DNA of 64,000 bases. Source: Methylococcaceae bacterium. GTDB taxonomy: Bacteria > Pseudomonadota > Gammaproteobacteria > Methylococcales > Methylomonadaceae. A program made the translations under genes and the position numbers. Below, piece by piece: positions 51,821 to 63,916 of this stretch (its first letter is position 1; each line of letters opens with the position of its first letter). Location of the stretch: positions 1 to 64,000 of the forward strand of contig SPJM01000342.1 in the NCBI GenBank assembly GCA_006844585.1, given 5' to 3'. The notes under the pieces are model-generated. The model was not told the DNA's origin. It worked only from the letters and a program-made list of their open reading frames with translations, and made no database searches.

Positions 51821-52686
51821 AGGATAATGATATTCGGGCGTGGGGCTGGGAAAAGCGTTGGCCTGCACCCGCCAAAATAAATTTAATGCTGAGAATCACC
51901 GGGAGGCTTGAGAGCGGTTATCATAGTCTGCAGACAGTTTTTCAGATGACGGATTTGTGTGACTGGATACGGTTTTATCCGTTGACTGAAGATAAAGTTT
52001 GTTTGAAACACATGATTCCCGGAGTTGCCGAAAATGATGATTTGACGGTGAGGGCGGCCCGCTTGTTAAAGCAGCATAGCGGATATAAATCTGGTGTGAT
52101 GATTGAAATAGACAAGCATTTGCCGATGGGTGGCGGATTGGGTGGCGGTAGTTCCGACGCCGCGACTACCCTGGTCGTATTAAATCAATTATGGGGTTTA
52201 GGTCTAAGCAAGCCAGTGTTGATGGATTTGGGGCTGCAATTGGGCGCGGACGTGCCTGTATTTGTTTTTGGCGGGGCTGCTTGGGGTGAAGGCGTAGGCG
52301 AAGAGCTGCAGGAAATTGCGCTTGATGAAAAATGGCTTGTTATTATTAAACCGGATGTTCATGTGGATACCGGTGAAGTTTTTTCAAATAAAGATTTGAC
52401 AAGAGATAGTAAATGCATCACAATAGCCGACTTTCTTGCAGGGGATGAGCGGAATGATTGCTTAGATGTTGTCTGCGAGAAGTATCAGTCAATTAAGGAT
52501 GCAATGCGGGCGTTGTCAGATTATGCCCCTGCCAAGTTGACCGGAACCGGCGCCTGTGTATTTGCACAGTTTGGTTCTGAGCGGCAAGCGCACAATGCGT
52601 ATCTTAAATTAAGCGCTGATTGGCGAGTTTATTTGGCAAAAGGGCTGAATAAATCACCTTTATATCAGCAGCTTGAATCAGACTGA
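51805..52686 (+). CDS. ispE: 4-diphosphocytidyl-2-C-methyl-D-erythritol kinase
   Basis: WPAPAKINLMLRITGRLESGYHSLQTVFQ; PMGGGLGGGSSDAATTL. Confidence 0.96.
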   Translation: MANNVKDNDIRAWGWEKRWPAPAKINLMLRITGRLESGYHSLQTVFQMTDLCDWIRFYPLTEDKVCLKHMIPGVAENDDLTVRAARLLKQHSGYKSGVMIEIDKHLPMGGGLGGGSSDAATTLVVLNQLWGLGLSKPVLMDLGLQLGADVPVFVFGGAAWGEGVGEELQEIALDEKWLVIIKPDVHVDTGEVFSNKDLTRDSKCITIADFLAGDERNDCLDVVCEKYQSIKDAMRALSDYAPAKLTGTGACVFAQFGSERQAHNAYLKLSADWRVYLAKGLNKSPLYQQLESD

Positions 52687-52697
52687 ATTCATATTAT

Positions 52698-52772
52698 TGG
52701 GCTGTCGCCAAGCGGTAAGGCACGGGGTTTTGATCTCCGCATACCCAGGTTCGAATCCTGGCAGCCCAGCCA
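52698..52772 (+). tRNA. tRNA-Gln (anticodon TTG)
   Basis: Cloverleaf TGGGCTG...CAGCCCA-G-CCA; anticodon loop TTTTGAT; T-arm CCAGGTTCGAATCCTGG; CCA encoded; ispE-tRNA-prs context. Confidence 0.96.
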
Positions 52773-52813
52773 TTATCTCCATATAAAAAAATCTCTTTAG
52801 GGGTGCTTGATAG

Positions 52814-53767
52814 ATGAGTGATGCCTCGATGATGGTGTTTTCGGGTAATGCCAATATGGCCTTGTCTGAAGGTGTTGTTCGAAAATTGAATATGCGGCTT
52901 GGGATGGCTACGGTTGGGAGGTTTAGCGATGGGGAGATTGTCGTTGAGATCGAAGAGAATGTGCGTGGGCGTGACGTTTTTGTTATCCAGCCTACCTGCT
53001 CGCCGACAAATGAAAATTTAATGGAATTGCTGGTGTTGATCGATGCGTTAAAACGCGCCTCGGCAGCACGAATAACAGCGGTGATGCCGTATTACGGCTA
53101 CGCCAGACAAGATAGACGTTCGCGTTCCGCCAGAGTGCCGATAACGGCGCGTTTGGTAGCGGATATGATTAGCAATGCGGGTGCTGACAGGGTTTTGACT
53201 GTTGATTTGCATGCGGATCAGATACAAGGTTTTTTCTCTATACCGGTTGATAATGTTTATGCTTCGCCAATTTTGTTAGGCGATGTGTGGCGGCAGAAAT
53301 ATGACAACTTGATGGTTGTCTCGCCGGATGTGGGTGGCGTGGTAAGGGCAAGGGCTTTAGCCAAGCGTCTGGATGATGCGGATTTGGCGATTATTGATAA
53401 GCGTAGACCGAAGGCGAATGTGTCTGAGATAATGCATTTAATCGGCGATGTCGAAGGCCGCACCTGTGTGATGGTCGATGATTTGGTTGATACCGCAGGC
53501 ACTTTATGCAATGCCGCCGGGGCGCTAAAACAGAAAGGCGCTGTTAAAGTGGTGGCATATTGTACGCATGCTGTTTTGTCAGGCGCTGCAGCCGAGAATG
53601 TATCAAATTCTGTGCTGGATGAATTGGTGGTGACGGATACCATACCACTGACTGGTGATTTGAAAAAAATAAGTAAAATAAGGCAGTTGAGCGTAGCTGA
53701 AATGTTGGCGGAAACGATTCGTAGAATTGCGTCCAGCGAGTCGGTCAGTTCGCTTTATGTGGATTAG
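52814..53767 (+). CDS. prs: Ribose-phosphate pyrophosphokinase
   Basis: [39 protein letters not shown]. Confidence 0.97.
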   Translation: MSDASMMVFSGNANMALSEGVVRKLNMRLGMATVGRFSDGEIVVEIEENVRGRDVFVIQPTCSPTNENLMELLVLIDALKRASAARITAVMPYYGYARQDRRSRSARVPITARLVADMISNAGADRVLTVDLHADQIQGFFSIPVDNVYASPILLGDVWRQKYDNLMVVSPDVGGVVRARALAKRLDDADLAIIDKRRPKANVSEIMHLIGDVEGRTCVMVDDLVDTAGTLCNAAGALKQKGAVKVVAYCTHAVLSGAAAENVSNSVLDELVVTDTIPLTGDLKKISKIRQLSVAEMLAETIRRIASSESVSSLYVD

Positions 53768-53811
53768 TTAATTAGAGTAAAGCTTGTTTGAGTGGGCTTT
53801 GGAGATTTTAA

Positions 53812-54435
53812 ATGTCTAACGTATTTGAGTTTGTCGCAGAAAAGCGCGATTTATCAGGAAAAAGCGCTGCAAGAGCAGTGCGTCGCGAAGGTAACATCCC
53901 AGCGGTAATTTACGGCGGTGATGTTGAGCCTGAAAATTTGGTTTTATCACATAGTGAAGTGTTGAAAAGTTTAGAGCACGAAGCGGTTTATTCACATGTG
54001 TTGGAAATTAATGTCGGCGGTAAAGTGCAAAAAGCGTTGCTGAAAGATATTCAGCGTCATCCCGCTAAGCCGAGAGTTTTGCATATGGATTTTTTGCGTG
54101 TTGATGAAACGCATAAAGTAAAAATGCATGTGCCGGTTCATTTTATCAATGAAGATAAATGTGAAGGCGTTAAATCCGGCGGTATTATCACCCATGCAAT
54201 GGTAGATGTTGAAGTTAGTTGCTTGCCGTCTGCATTACCTGAATACCTTGAAGTTGATTTATTGGAGCTTGAAGTAGGCGATTCTGTCCATTTGACTGAT
54301 TTGGTTTTACCGGAAGGCGTTGAGTTAACTGATTTGGCGCAAGGCGAAGAGCATGACCTCGTTGTTGCTCAAGTCATGAAAACGCGCGGCGGTTCAGAAG
54401 AAGCGGACGACGCTGAAGAAGAAAGTGCTGAATAA
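53812..54435 (+). CDS. rplY: 50S ribosomal protein L25/Ctc
   Basis: RDLSGKSAARAVRREGNIPAVIYGG; between prs and pth. Confidence 0.95.
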   Translation: MSNVFEFVAEKRDLSGKSAARAVRREGNIPAVIYGGDVEPENLVLSHSEVLKSLEHEAVYSHVLEINVGGKVQKALLKDIQRHPAKPRVLHMDFLRVDETHKVKMHVPVHFINEDKCEGVKSGGIITHAMVDVEVSCLPSALPEYLEVDLLELEVGDSVHLTDLVLPEGVELTDLAQGEEHDLVVAQVMKTRGGSEEADDAEEESAE

Positions 54436-54440
54436 GCTTG

Positions 54441-55004
54441 ATGATTAAATTGATTGTCGGCCTCGGAAACCCGGGGTCACAGTATGAGAGAACCCGGCAC
54501 AATGCCGGGTTTTTGTTTTTAGACCACTTGCTTTCCGGTGAACCGGGCGGTTGGTCGCCGGAGTCTAAATTTCAAGGCGAGACGGCGGTTAGTCACATTG
54601 CTGCTCAAAAGGTTGTTTTATTGAAACCGTCGACATTTATGAACAAAAGCGGGAATTCTGTCGGCAAAGTAGCGCGATATTATAAATTGCAGCCTGAAGA
54701 AATCTTGGTTGTTCATGATGAGCTTGATTTTGACGAGGGAGTCGTCAAATTAAAAAAAGGCGGCGGACATGCCGGGCATAATGGTTTAAGGGACATCGTC
54801 GCGCATTTAGGTTCACGGGATTTCTATCGTCTACGAATGGGAATCGGAAGGCCTAAGCAAGGATTGGCGGTGGCGGATTATGTTTTATCGAAACCCAGTG
54901 TCGCGGGCGAGCAAAAAATGATGGATATGTTCGTTTATGCCGAGCGCTTTATTCCTGAGATTATTAAGGGCGATATGGAAAAAGCGATGTCCGAAATGCA
55001 TTGA
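54441..55004 (+). CDS. pth: Peptidyl-tRNA hydrolase
   Basis: IKLIVGLGNPGSQYERTRHNAGF; VVHDELDFDEGVVKLKKGGGHAGHNGLRDI. Confidence 0.96.
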   Translation: MIKLIVGLGNPGSQYERTRHNAGFLFLDHLLSGEPGGWSPESKFQGETAVSHIAAQKVVLLKPSTFMNKSGNSVGKVARYYKLQPEEILVVHDELDFDEGVVKLKKGGGHAGHNGLRDIVAHLGSRDFYRLRMGIGRPKQGLAVADYVLSKPSVAGEQKMMDMFVYAERFIPEIIKGDMEKAMSEMH

Positions 55005-55540
55005 TAATGAATATAATTCACGGAATATGGGTTCCAGACGCAAACAGCGATTTTTATCAAAGTGGACAATTTTCTGTTTGGGTAGAGTTAGACAAAGTCC
55101 AAAAGCACATAGACATCGCTATTCCCCTCAACGTTTACGTCATATCGTCTGCCTGGATTTCGACACCGATAACATTAGCGGCGAGTCACAGTGGAAGTCA
55201 ATTTGTTTTTCGGTTTCAGGCAGCAGAAAAATGTCAAGAAAGCCCAATAGAAACTCACCATTGCGAAAAAAACGCCGAGCAAATTCGTTTGCAAATCGAA
55301 AATGCGGTGAAGGTTTCTCATCTGCGCTTATAGGAAGCTTTGGCGCGAATTGATATGGCCATCGTTGCCGTCGAAGCTTTAGTGAACAAAGAAAAGCCGT
55401 TGTTGTGGCGGCGCGATCCATTATATTGAAGTGGAAGTCGAGCGTGATCAGTCTCATGCGTAACAAATAGCAGCTTGTTTTGACGTTTTAAGGGCAGAGA
55501 CGCAGTTGCAGCGATCGGTGGAGGGAGAGAATAGCTTTTG
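55004..55540 (+). pseudogene. Degraded coding remnants: SNF2-helicase-like N-terminus and TolC-like C-terminal helices
   Basis: MNIIHGIWVPDANSDFYQSGQFSVWVE, then IRLQIENAVKVSHLRL*EALARIDMAIVAVEALVNKEKP and, after frame change, QIAACFDVLRAETQLQ, broken by stops and frameshifts. Confidence 0.45.
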
Positions 55541-55725
55541 AAGGTTACTCGCTTACATGTTTTTACAATTGAAGCTTTTATGGAAGATAGTTGAAAGCTG
55601 TATAATCAAAAAATAGGCCAATTATATTACATTGTTGAAAAAACCGAAGGTTTAGTCGTTTAGCGGGTATCATTAATTATATGGATTACCAACAAGTGAC
55701 AAGCGTAGCTCATTAGAGGCGGTTA

Positions 55726-56814
55726 TTATTCAATTAATCCAAAATCGGTCAGTTTAAACTTGATTTCAGTTTGAATGGGTTGTAATTTGAATTCGGCCCA
55801 AACAATTTGATCCGCAACTTTTACGCAAGAAAAGCCTAACTTTTCGGACTCTACATCTAGTGTTGCACAAGCTGTGGGACTACTAGTCGTTGCCTGAACT
55901 TCTGTGACGGAAAAAGATACAGGGTCATTTTCATTAGCGGTCATGATGACAGAGTATTGCCGGTTGCCAACAATAACACAGCGAGCGAGTAATTGAGCTT
56001 CCGTAAAAACGGCGCACTCGGAACCACTGATGTTAGGTAATGGCTTTTCAGGTGCTAAGCCGACATCACCATCCCGCACGGCCCAAGCTTTGCGTTGATA
56101 TTGCAGGTTACCAAAAGCAACATTGCCATTATCGGTACGAAAGCCAAATGCATTGGAAATATTTTCTTGATGAAGGGTTCGATTCCAAAAGTACTGTTTT
56201 TGTTTCGGGTTGTCGAAAAAACCAATAAACATGCTTTCATCCTTATCATTATCAGGATTATCGATCAAACCTTTGTCCGCTTGTGTATTGCCTGAGGTGT
56301 CTTTCGAGGCTTTATTCTGAAAATTGACGTAATACATATAAGACAGCTCATGACAGGGGGAGGTAATATTTAAGCCAACATCCGTTGAACCATCAGTTTC
56401 ACGCTGCCTGTTGAAATTAACACCGTTAACCCAGCAAGCGATTTTGGGTAAGCGCCAATCATCCCAAATAACACCACGAACATTATCATAATATTCGAGA
56501 GTATCAGCCCATTTGACTGCTTGATGCCAATTCATTTTACCATCATTGGGAATGCCGTAATTATCAGGAACAACGCCGTAATTATCAGGAAGAGTGCCAT
56601 GATTATCAGGGCCAACTTCAATTTCTCCTTGCATTAGGCCATCAAAAATCGTTCCTAATCCGTAATTGGTGTCTTGCAGCCATGTAACATCCAACACATC
56701 ATCATAGATCAAACCGCCACCGCGATCATGCAGTTCTGCATTAACGCTGAAGGGTATGAGCAGTATGGTCATTCCCGAAATTATTAGGTTTGGTTTCATA
56801 TGAAGTTTTCTCAA
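55726..56814 (-). CDS. Secreted DUF1566 (Lcl_C-like) domain protein with heptapeptide repeats
   Basis: Signal peptide; YDDVLDVTWLQDTNYG; MNWHQAVKWADTLEYYDNVRGVIWDDWRLPK; FWNRTLHQ. Confidence 0.75.
   Translation of the reverse strand: MRKLHMKPNLIISGMTILLIPFSVNAELHDRGGGLIYDDVLDVTWLQDTNYGLGTIFDGLMQGEIEVGPDNHGTLPDNYGVVPDNYGIPNDGKMNWHQAVKWADTLEYYDNVRGVIWDDWRLPKIACWVNGVNFNRQRETDGSTDVGLNITSPCHELSYMYYVNFQNKASKDTSGNTQADKGLIDNPDNDKDESMFIGFFDNPKQKQYFWNRTLHQENISNAFGFRTDNGNVAFGNLQYQRKAWAVRDGDVGLAPEKPLPNISGSECAVFTEAQLLARCVIVGNRQYSVIMTANENDPVSFSVTEVQATTSSPTACATLDVESEKLGFSCVKVADQIVWAEFKLQPIQTEIKFKLTDFGLIE
56554..56616 (-). repeat. Three tandem 21-bp repeats encoding GPDNHGT/LPDNYGV/VPDNYGI
   Basis: gccgtaattatcaggaacaac / gccgtaattatcaggaagagt / gccatgattatcagggccaac. 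Confidence 0.85.
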
Positions 56815-57052
56815 ATAGTTAAAAAATTTGTGTTCTTGAAAGCAAAAGTTAAGCCGCTGTAATTAAGCTTAGCATATCTCTTTTAATTCAGCTATTTTCG
56901 AATCTTCATTTATCGAAAGTGGCAATAGCACTTTAAAAAAATGCCAATTTTGTCATGGCAATGAGTCAGATTAAATTTGAAGTGTTAACACTTTTTCGGA
57001 CACATATTTCCTGCCAATTTTTTGATAAAGTATGGTGTAGTTCCTGCATTTT

Positions 57053-57083
57053 CAGAGTTCCCGCTGATAAAGAGGGAACTCTG
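57053..57083 (+). terminator. Intrinsic terminator-like hairpin, plus-strand orientation
   Basis: CAGAGTTCCC-gctgataaaga-GGGAACTCTG (10-bp perfect stem), then atagcctttttattt. Confidence 0.6.
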
Positions 57084-57092
57084 ATAGCCTTT

Positions 57093-58490
<1,398 letters not shown>

Positions 58491-58551
58491 TCAACGGCTT
58501 ATTTGTGCTTAGCCTAAGCGTCAAATAAGGCGTTATAAAATCAGTTTGTTG

Positions 58552-59646
58552 TTACTGGCTATTATAGCGTTTTTCAATAATGCCTCCGCCCAAACACATC
58601 TCACCGTCATAAAAAACAACGGATTGGCCGGGGGTGATAGCCCTTTGCGGTTGTTGGAATGTGACTTTGACATGGTTGTCGCCCATCGGCTCGACCGTAC
58701 AAAGTTGGTCGGGTTGTCGATAGCGGGTTTTAGCGGCGCATTGGATGGTTTCAGTAAGCGGTTGGTCATTACACCAATCCAGTTGTCCGGCTTCCAAGGC
58801 GTTATGCAGTATCAAGGGATGGTCATGACCTTGGCCTACCAGTAGTACATTGTTTTCTAAATCTTTATCAAGCACATACCACGGTTCGTCCGGGGCGTTC
58901 TTTACGCCGCCTATGCCTAATCCTTGTCTCTGTCCGAAGGTATAATACATCAAGCCGTGGTGTTGACCGATGTATTGCCCCTCAGGGGTGCGCATTTCGC
59001 CCGGTTGAGTCGGTAGGTAACGTTGTAAAAACTCTTTGAATTTGCGTTCGCCGATGAAACAAATGCCGGTGCTGTCTTTTTTGCCGCTGTTGTCGAAACC
59101 GGCTTTTTCCGCCAGTGCGCGGATTTCGAATTTATGCATGTGACCAATCGGGAATAAGGATTTAGATAAAGCTTTTTGACCCAATGCGTATAGAAAATAA
59201 CTTTGTTCCTTGCTGGGATCAAGACCTTTTAATAAATTAAATTGACCGTCTTGTTCCGCAATTCTGGCATAGTGGCCGGTGGCGATATATTCGGCGCCCA
59301 AATCCTGTAATGAATAATTCAAAAATGCTTTGAATTTAACGTGTTTATTGCAAAGAATATCGGGGTTGGGGGTGCGCCCGGCCTTAAATTCGGACAGAAA
59401 AACTTCAAAGACTTCGTCCCAATATTCAATAGAAAAATTAACGGTTTTTAAGGGTATGCCGAGTTTATCGCACACTTGCTGGGCGTCCGCCAGGTCTTCC
59501 ATCGCTGTGCAATATTCAGTGCCGTCATCTTCTTCCCAGTTTTTCATAAACAAACCGGTGACGTGATGACCTTGTTCCAACAGTTTCAAGGCAGTTACCG
59601 AGGAATCAACGCCGCCGGACATGCCGACAATAATGTTTTTACTCAT
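58552..59646 (-). CDS. mnmA: tRNA-specific 2-thiouridylase MnmA
   Basis: [53 protein letters not shown]. Confidence 0.97.
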   Translation of the reverse strand: MSKNIIVGMSGGVDSSVTALKLLEQGHHVTGLFMKNWEEDDGTEYCTAMEDLADAQQVCDKLGIPLKTVNFSIEYWDEVFEVFLSEFKAGRTPNPDILCNKHVKFKAFLNYSLQDLGAEYIATGHYARIAEQDGQFNLLKGLDPSKEQSYFLYALGQKALSKSLFPIGHMHKFEIRALAEKAGFDNSGKKDSTGICFIGERKFKEFLQRYLPTQPGEMRTPEGQYIGQHHGLMYYTFGQRQGLGIGGVKNAPDEPWYVLDKDLENNVLLVGQGHDHPLILHNALEAGQLDWCNDQPLTETIQCAAKTRYRQPDQLCTVEPMGDNHVKVTFQQPQRAITPGQSVVFYDGEMCLGGGIIEKRYNSQ

Positions 59647-59654
59647 GAATCAAA

Positions 59655-60101
59655 CTATATTAATGACTTTAATATCGATAGGGGGTAGGTTTTGTTGTTT
59701 AAATAATCATCAACAACCTCTAAAACCAAAGGACTGCGTAGTTTATCGCTACGCTGAGCAATTTGATCCCGGGTTAGCCAATGTGTCGCGATGATGCCGT
59801 CATCAAGCGCTAGCTCAGGCCGGTGGGAATGAACCTGACCGCAAAATGAAAATCTTAGAAAGGTCGGGTATTCAGGCGACTTTTTCCACAGTTGTATTCC
59901 AACTAAATGTTCCGGTTCAAATTGCCAGGCGGTTTCTTCCAATACTTCTCGCTTTACCGCATTAATGATATCTTCATTCTCTTCCAGGTGACCGGCGGGT
60001 TGGTTAAAGGCCAGCCCGGATGTGGTTTGTTCTTCAACCAGTAAAAAACGGCTATCCTTTTCAATTACAGCTGCGACGGTTACATGTGGTTTCCAAACCA
60101 T
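59655..60101 (-). CDS. nudJ: NUDIX hydrolase, NudJ-like
   Basis: Nudix box GHLEENEDIINAVKREVLEET; N-terminus MVWKPHVTVAAVIE; next to mnmA. Confidence 0.88.
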   Translation of the reverse strand: MVWKPHVTVAAVIEKDSRFLLVEEQTTSGLAFNQPAGHLEENEDIINAVKREVLEETAWQFEPEHLVGIQLWKKSPEYPTFLRFSFCGQVHSHRPELALDDGIIATHWLTRDQIAQRSDKLRSPLVLEVVDDYLNNKTYPLSILKSLI

Positions 60102-60314
60102 GTTGAAGCTCCGGAAAAAAACAATCAGAAAATGGGTGCAGTCAAGAGCAACATGATGAACTGTTTAGCGCTGTCATGATCTCTATTGATGAGGTTTTTG
60201 CGGGTTAAGTTAGATTGTTATTTTACAAGAAACTGTTTTTTAATGTTTGTAAAGATTGAAATTTTTATTTGAAAGCACTATGTTATCAATATCTTTAAAG
60301 CATTCTAAGTAAAA

Positions 60315-60632
60315 ATGTCTGACCCAAGCAAAGAACATGAAGGCGATTTGGCGGTGCAAGAGGCCGAGCCTTTATTAAAGCGGCCGCCTTTGTACAAGGT
60401 GATGCTGCTGAACGATGATTTTACCCCTATGGATTTTGTGGTGGAAATTTTGACGAATTACTTCAATATGTCGGAAGAAAGAGCGACACAAGTGATGTTG
60501 CAAGTTCATACGCAAGGTGTGGGAATTTGTGGAACCTATACCAAAGATGTGGCGGAAACAAAAGTTTATATCGTGAATGAATACTCACGCGAAAAACATC
60601 ACCCATTAATGTGTACGATGGAAGAGGCCTGA
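60315..60632 (+). CDS. clpS: ATP-dependent Clp protease adaptor ClpS
   Basis: [23 protein letters not shown]; immediately upstream of clpA. Confidence 0.96.
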   Translation: MSDPSKEHEGDLAVQEAEPLLKRPPLYKVMLLNDDFTPMDFVVEILTNYFNMSEERATQVMLQVHTQGVGICGTYTKDVAETKVYIVNEYSREKHHPLMCTMEEA

Positions 60633-60642
60633 GAGGTTTATT

Positions 60643-62922
60643 ATGTTAAGCAAACAGTTGGAAGTCACCTTAAACAATGCGTTTACCACCGCGCATAGCA
60701 AACGTCATGAGTTTATTACGGTTGAGCATTTACTGCTGGCGTTGCTCGATGACAAATCCGCTTCGCCGGTGTTGAAAGCGTGTGGCTGTAATATCAATGC
60801 CCTAAGAGGAGAATTGTCTCAATTCATTGACGAGACAATTTCTTTGATTCCGGAAGGCATACACCGGGAAACCCAGCCTACTTTGGGATTTCAGCGTGTA
60901 TTGCAGCGCGCGGTCTTTCATGTTCAGGCTTCTGATAAAAAAGAAGTGACCGGCGCTAATTTGTTCGTTGCCTTGTTTAGCGAACAAGATTCACATGCTG
61001 TTTTCTTGCTGAATAAACAAAATATCACCCGGTTGGATGTTGTTAATTATCTGGCGCATGGGGTGACCAAGCTGGATGAAGCAAAATCTAAAGATGAAGG
61101 CGGACAAAGCGTTGCCCCGGAAGCAAACGAAACCGAAAGCGGCGCCAGTCCATTGGAAAAGTATGCGACCAATCTGAATGAAGAGGCGGCGATCGGTAAT
61201 ATTGATCCGTTAATCGGGCGTGATGACGAGCTGGAGCGCACCATTCAAATTCTTTGTCGGCGGCGCAAAAATAATCCGTTATTAGTCGGCGAGTCCGGGG
61301 TTGGAAAAACCGCTATTGCCGAAGGCTTGGCGAAAAAAATTGTTGAAGAAGATGTGCCTGAAGTATTGCACGATAATGTGATTTATTCGCTGGATTTGGG
61401 CGCATTAGTGGCGGGGACGAAATATCGAGGCGATTTTGAAAAGCGTTTGAAAGCGTTGGTCAATCAATTAAAAAAAGAGCCGAATTCGGTTTTGTTCATT
61501 GATGAAATCCATACTATTATCGGCGCTGGTTCGGCTTCCGGCGGGGTGATGGATGCTTCCAATCTGATTAAGCCGGTATTAGCTTCCGGCCAATTGCGCT
61601 GCATCGGTTCGACTACCTTTCAAGAATATCGCGGCATTTTTGAAAAAGACCACGCCTTAGCGCGCAGGTTTCAAAAAATTGATGTGGAAGAGTCCAGTAT
61701 TGAAGATTCCATTCAGATCCTCAAAGGCTTGAAATCGCGTTTTGAAGAGCATCACGACTTGAAGTATACTTCTGAGGCTTTACGCTTGGCCGTTGAATTA
61801 TCATCGCGGTTTATCAATGACCGGCATTTGCCGGATAAAGCGATTGATGTTATTGATGAGGCAGGGGCAAGGCAGCGTCTATTCACGGAAGAAAATCGCA
61901 AAGAAACCATCGACAGTTCCGAAATCGAAGAAATTGTCGCGAAAATCGCCAGAGTGCCCGTAAAATCGGTTTCATCCAGCGATAAAGAAAAACTGAATAA
62001 TCTTGAAAAGAATTTGAAAATGCTGGTTTTCGGGCAGGATGAGGCGATTTCCGAATTGGCGACCGCGATTAAACTATCCCGAGCGGGATTACGGGATGCT
62101 AGCAAAACCATCGGTTCGTTTTTGTTTGCAGGACCCACCGGTGTCGGGAAAACCGAAGTGACCCGTCAGCTTGCCAAAGTATTGGGAATAGAGCTGATAC
62201 GTTTCGACATGTCTGAATATATGGAAGCGCATACTGTTTCCCGTTTAATCGGCGCGCCTCCCGGTTATGTCGGTTATGACCAAGGCGGTTTGCTAACGGA
62301 AGCGGTAACCAAAAATCCGCATGCGGTTTTGTTATTGGATGAATTGGAAAAAGCTCACCCGGATGTGTTTAATCTATTGTTGCAAGTAATGGATCACGGC
62401 ACATTAACGGATAATAACGGTCGTAAAGCGGATTTTCGCAATATTGTTTTAATAATGACCACCAATGCGGGGGCGGAAGAAGGTAGCCGGGCTTCAATCG
62501 GCTTTACTACTCAGGATCACACCAGCGATAGCATGAAAGTGATTGAGAAGGGCTTCTCGCCGGAATTCAGAAATCGCTTGGATGCGATTGTGCAATTCAA
62601 ACCTTTGGATATTGCTATCGTCGGCAGTGTGGTTGATAAATTTATTTTCGAGCTCGAAGCGGTATTGGCCGAGAAAAATGTCACTTTGATATTGGAATCC
62701 GACGCCAGACTGTGGTTGGCGGAACATGGATGTGATCCGAAAATGGGAGCCAGGCCGATGGCGCGATTGATTCAGGAAAAAATTAAGAAGCCGCTGGCTA
62801 ATGATTTATTATTCGGAAAACTGGTGAATGGCGGCCATGTGCGAGTATCGGTTGAAAATGATGAGCTTGCTTTTTATATAGAAGGTAAGCAATTAATCGT
62901 AACGGATAATCAGGCGCTGTAA
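60643..62922 (+). CDS. clpA: ATP-dependent Clp protease ATP-binding subunit ClpA
   Basis: Two AAA modules: [15 protein letters not shown] and [15 protein letters not shown]; ClpN domain. Confidence 0.97.
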   Translation: MLSKQLEVTLNNAFTTAHSKRHEFITVEHLLLALLDDKSASPVLKACGCNINALRGELSQFIDETISLIPEGIHRETQPTLGFQRVLQRAVFHVQASDKKEVTGANLFVALFSEQDSHAVFLLNKQNITRLDVVNYLAHGVTKLDEAKSKDEGGQSVAPEANETESGASPLEKYATNLNEEAAIGNIDPLIGRDDELERTIQILCRRRKNNPLLVGESGVGKTAIAEGLAKKIVEEDVPEVLHDNVIYSLDLGALVAGTKYRGDFEKRLKALVNQLKKEPNSVLFIDEIHTIIGAGSASGGVMDASNLIKPVLASGQLRCIGSTTFQEYRGIFEKDHALARRFQKIDVEESSIEDSIQILKGLKSRFEEHHDLKYTSEALRLAVELSSRFINDRHLPDKAIDVIDEAGARQRLFTEENRKETIDSSEIEEIVAKIARVPVKSVSSSDKEKLNNLEKNLKMLVFGQDEAISELATAIKLSRAGLRDASKTIGSFLFAGPTGVGKTEVTRQLAKVLGIELIRFDMSEYMEAHTVSRLIGAPPGYVGYDQGGLLTEAVTKNPHAVLLLDELEKAHPDVFNLLLQVMDHGTLTDNNGRKADFRNIVLIMTTNAGAEEGSRASIGFTTQDHTSDSMKVIEKGFSPEFRNRLDAIVQFKPLDIAIVGSVVDKFIFELEAVLAEKNVTLILESDARLWLAEHGCDPKMGARPMARLIQEKIKKPLANDLLFGKLVNGGHVRVSVENDELAFYIEGKQLIVTDNQAL

Positions 62923-62954
62923 GCGCCTTCCCGCTTCCAGGACGGAAACGGGAA

Positions 62955-63173
62955 TCAACGCATGCGAAAGGTGATGCGACCTTTGGTTAAATCGTAAGGC
63001 GTCATTTCAACTTTGACTTTGTCGCCGGTCAGAATTCTAATGTAATGCTTGCGCATTTTGCCTGAAATATGCGCGGTAACGATGTGACCGTTTTCCAGCT
63101 CCACTCTAAACATGGTATTCGGGAGAGTGTCGATCACTTTACCATCCATTTCAATTTGATCTTCTTTTGCCAT
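62955..63173 (-). CDS. infA: Translation initiation factor IF-1
   Basis: [48 protein letters not shown]. Confidence 0.97.
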   Translation of the reverse strand: MAKEDQIEMDGKVIDTLPNTMFRVELENGHIVTAHISGKMRKHYIRILTGDKVKVEMTPYDLTKGRITFRMR

Positions 63174-63287
63174 TATCTTACCTAACTATGTTATAAAACC
63201 GCTTATGATAGCATAGTCGTATTGAAATGAAAAATTCCAGCCGCTGAGAAACGCCATTAATTAGCTAAGCTACAATAAACAGATTGT

Positions 63288-63854
63288 TTATGCCCGAGAC
63301 ATAAATTTTCCAGTCTCCGAATTAACTTTAATCGTTTCCCCTGATTCGATATATTCAGGCACTTGAATTTCCAGGCCGGTTGATAATTTGGCCGGTTTGG
63401 TGCGGTTGGTGGCGCTGGCGCCTTTCATAGCCGGCGGCGTTTCGATAATATCCAGAGTAATGGCGGTCGGCAGTTCAATGCCTAATGCCGCATCATCCAA
63501 CAATAACATTATGATGTTTTCCAGCCCTTCTGTTAGATAAGGAATTTGTCCTTCCAGTTCATCGCTGTTCAGGCTGTATTGGTCATAAGTCTCCACATTC
63601 ATGAAATGGTAATGGTCGCCGTCTTGGTAAGAATATTGAACCATCACTCGCGAGCAATCCGCTTCTTTTAGGAAATCATCGCCTTTATAGGATTCTTCCA
63701 GCTTCTGCTTGGTTTTCATGTGGGCGAAGCGAATTTTATATAATGTCGATGCGCCTCTGGAGGTGGGGTTTCTGACTTCTATGGTCTTAACAGCATACGG
63801 TTCGCCGTTAATCTCGACAGCGGAGCCTTGTTTTAATTCACTGGCTTTAGGCAC
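63288..63854 (-). CDS. yeiP: Elongation factor P-like protein EfpL/YeiP
   Basis: MPKASELKQGSAVEINGEPYAVKTIEVRNPTSRGASTLYKIRF; ATNRTKPAKLSTGLEIQVPEYIESGE; YeiP-type loop RNPTSRGAST rather than the canonical EF-P Lys loop. Confidence 0.87.
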   Translation of the reverse strand: MPKASELKQGSAVEINGEPYAVKTIEVRNPTSRGASTLYKIRFAHMKTKQKLEESYKGDDFLKEADCSRVMVQYSYQDGDHYHFMNVETYDQYSLNSDELEGQIPYLTEGLENIIMLLLDDAALGIELPTAITLDIIETPPAMKGASATNRTKPAKLSTGLEIQVPEYIESGETIKVNSETGKFMSRA

Positions 63855-63916
63855 GTTGGTTTCCCTTCATCGGTTTAAAAGGGAGATATTATAAGAGATT
63901 TTGGCGGCTCAGGAAA

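Noticed and set aside
54937-55353. 138-aa ORF overlapping the pth end
   Set aside because: Starts inside pth in another frame; better explained as a chance frame plus decayed coding sequence.
62912-62953. Hairpins between clpA and infA
   Set aside because: AGGCGCT-gta-AGCGCCT and a second G/C stem are likely ordinary convergent-gene terminators without a clear T-tract; not notable.
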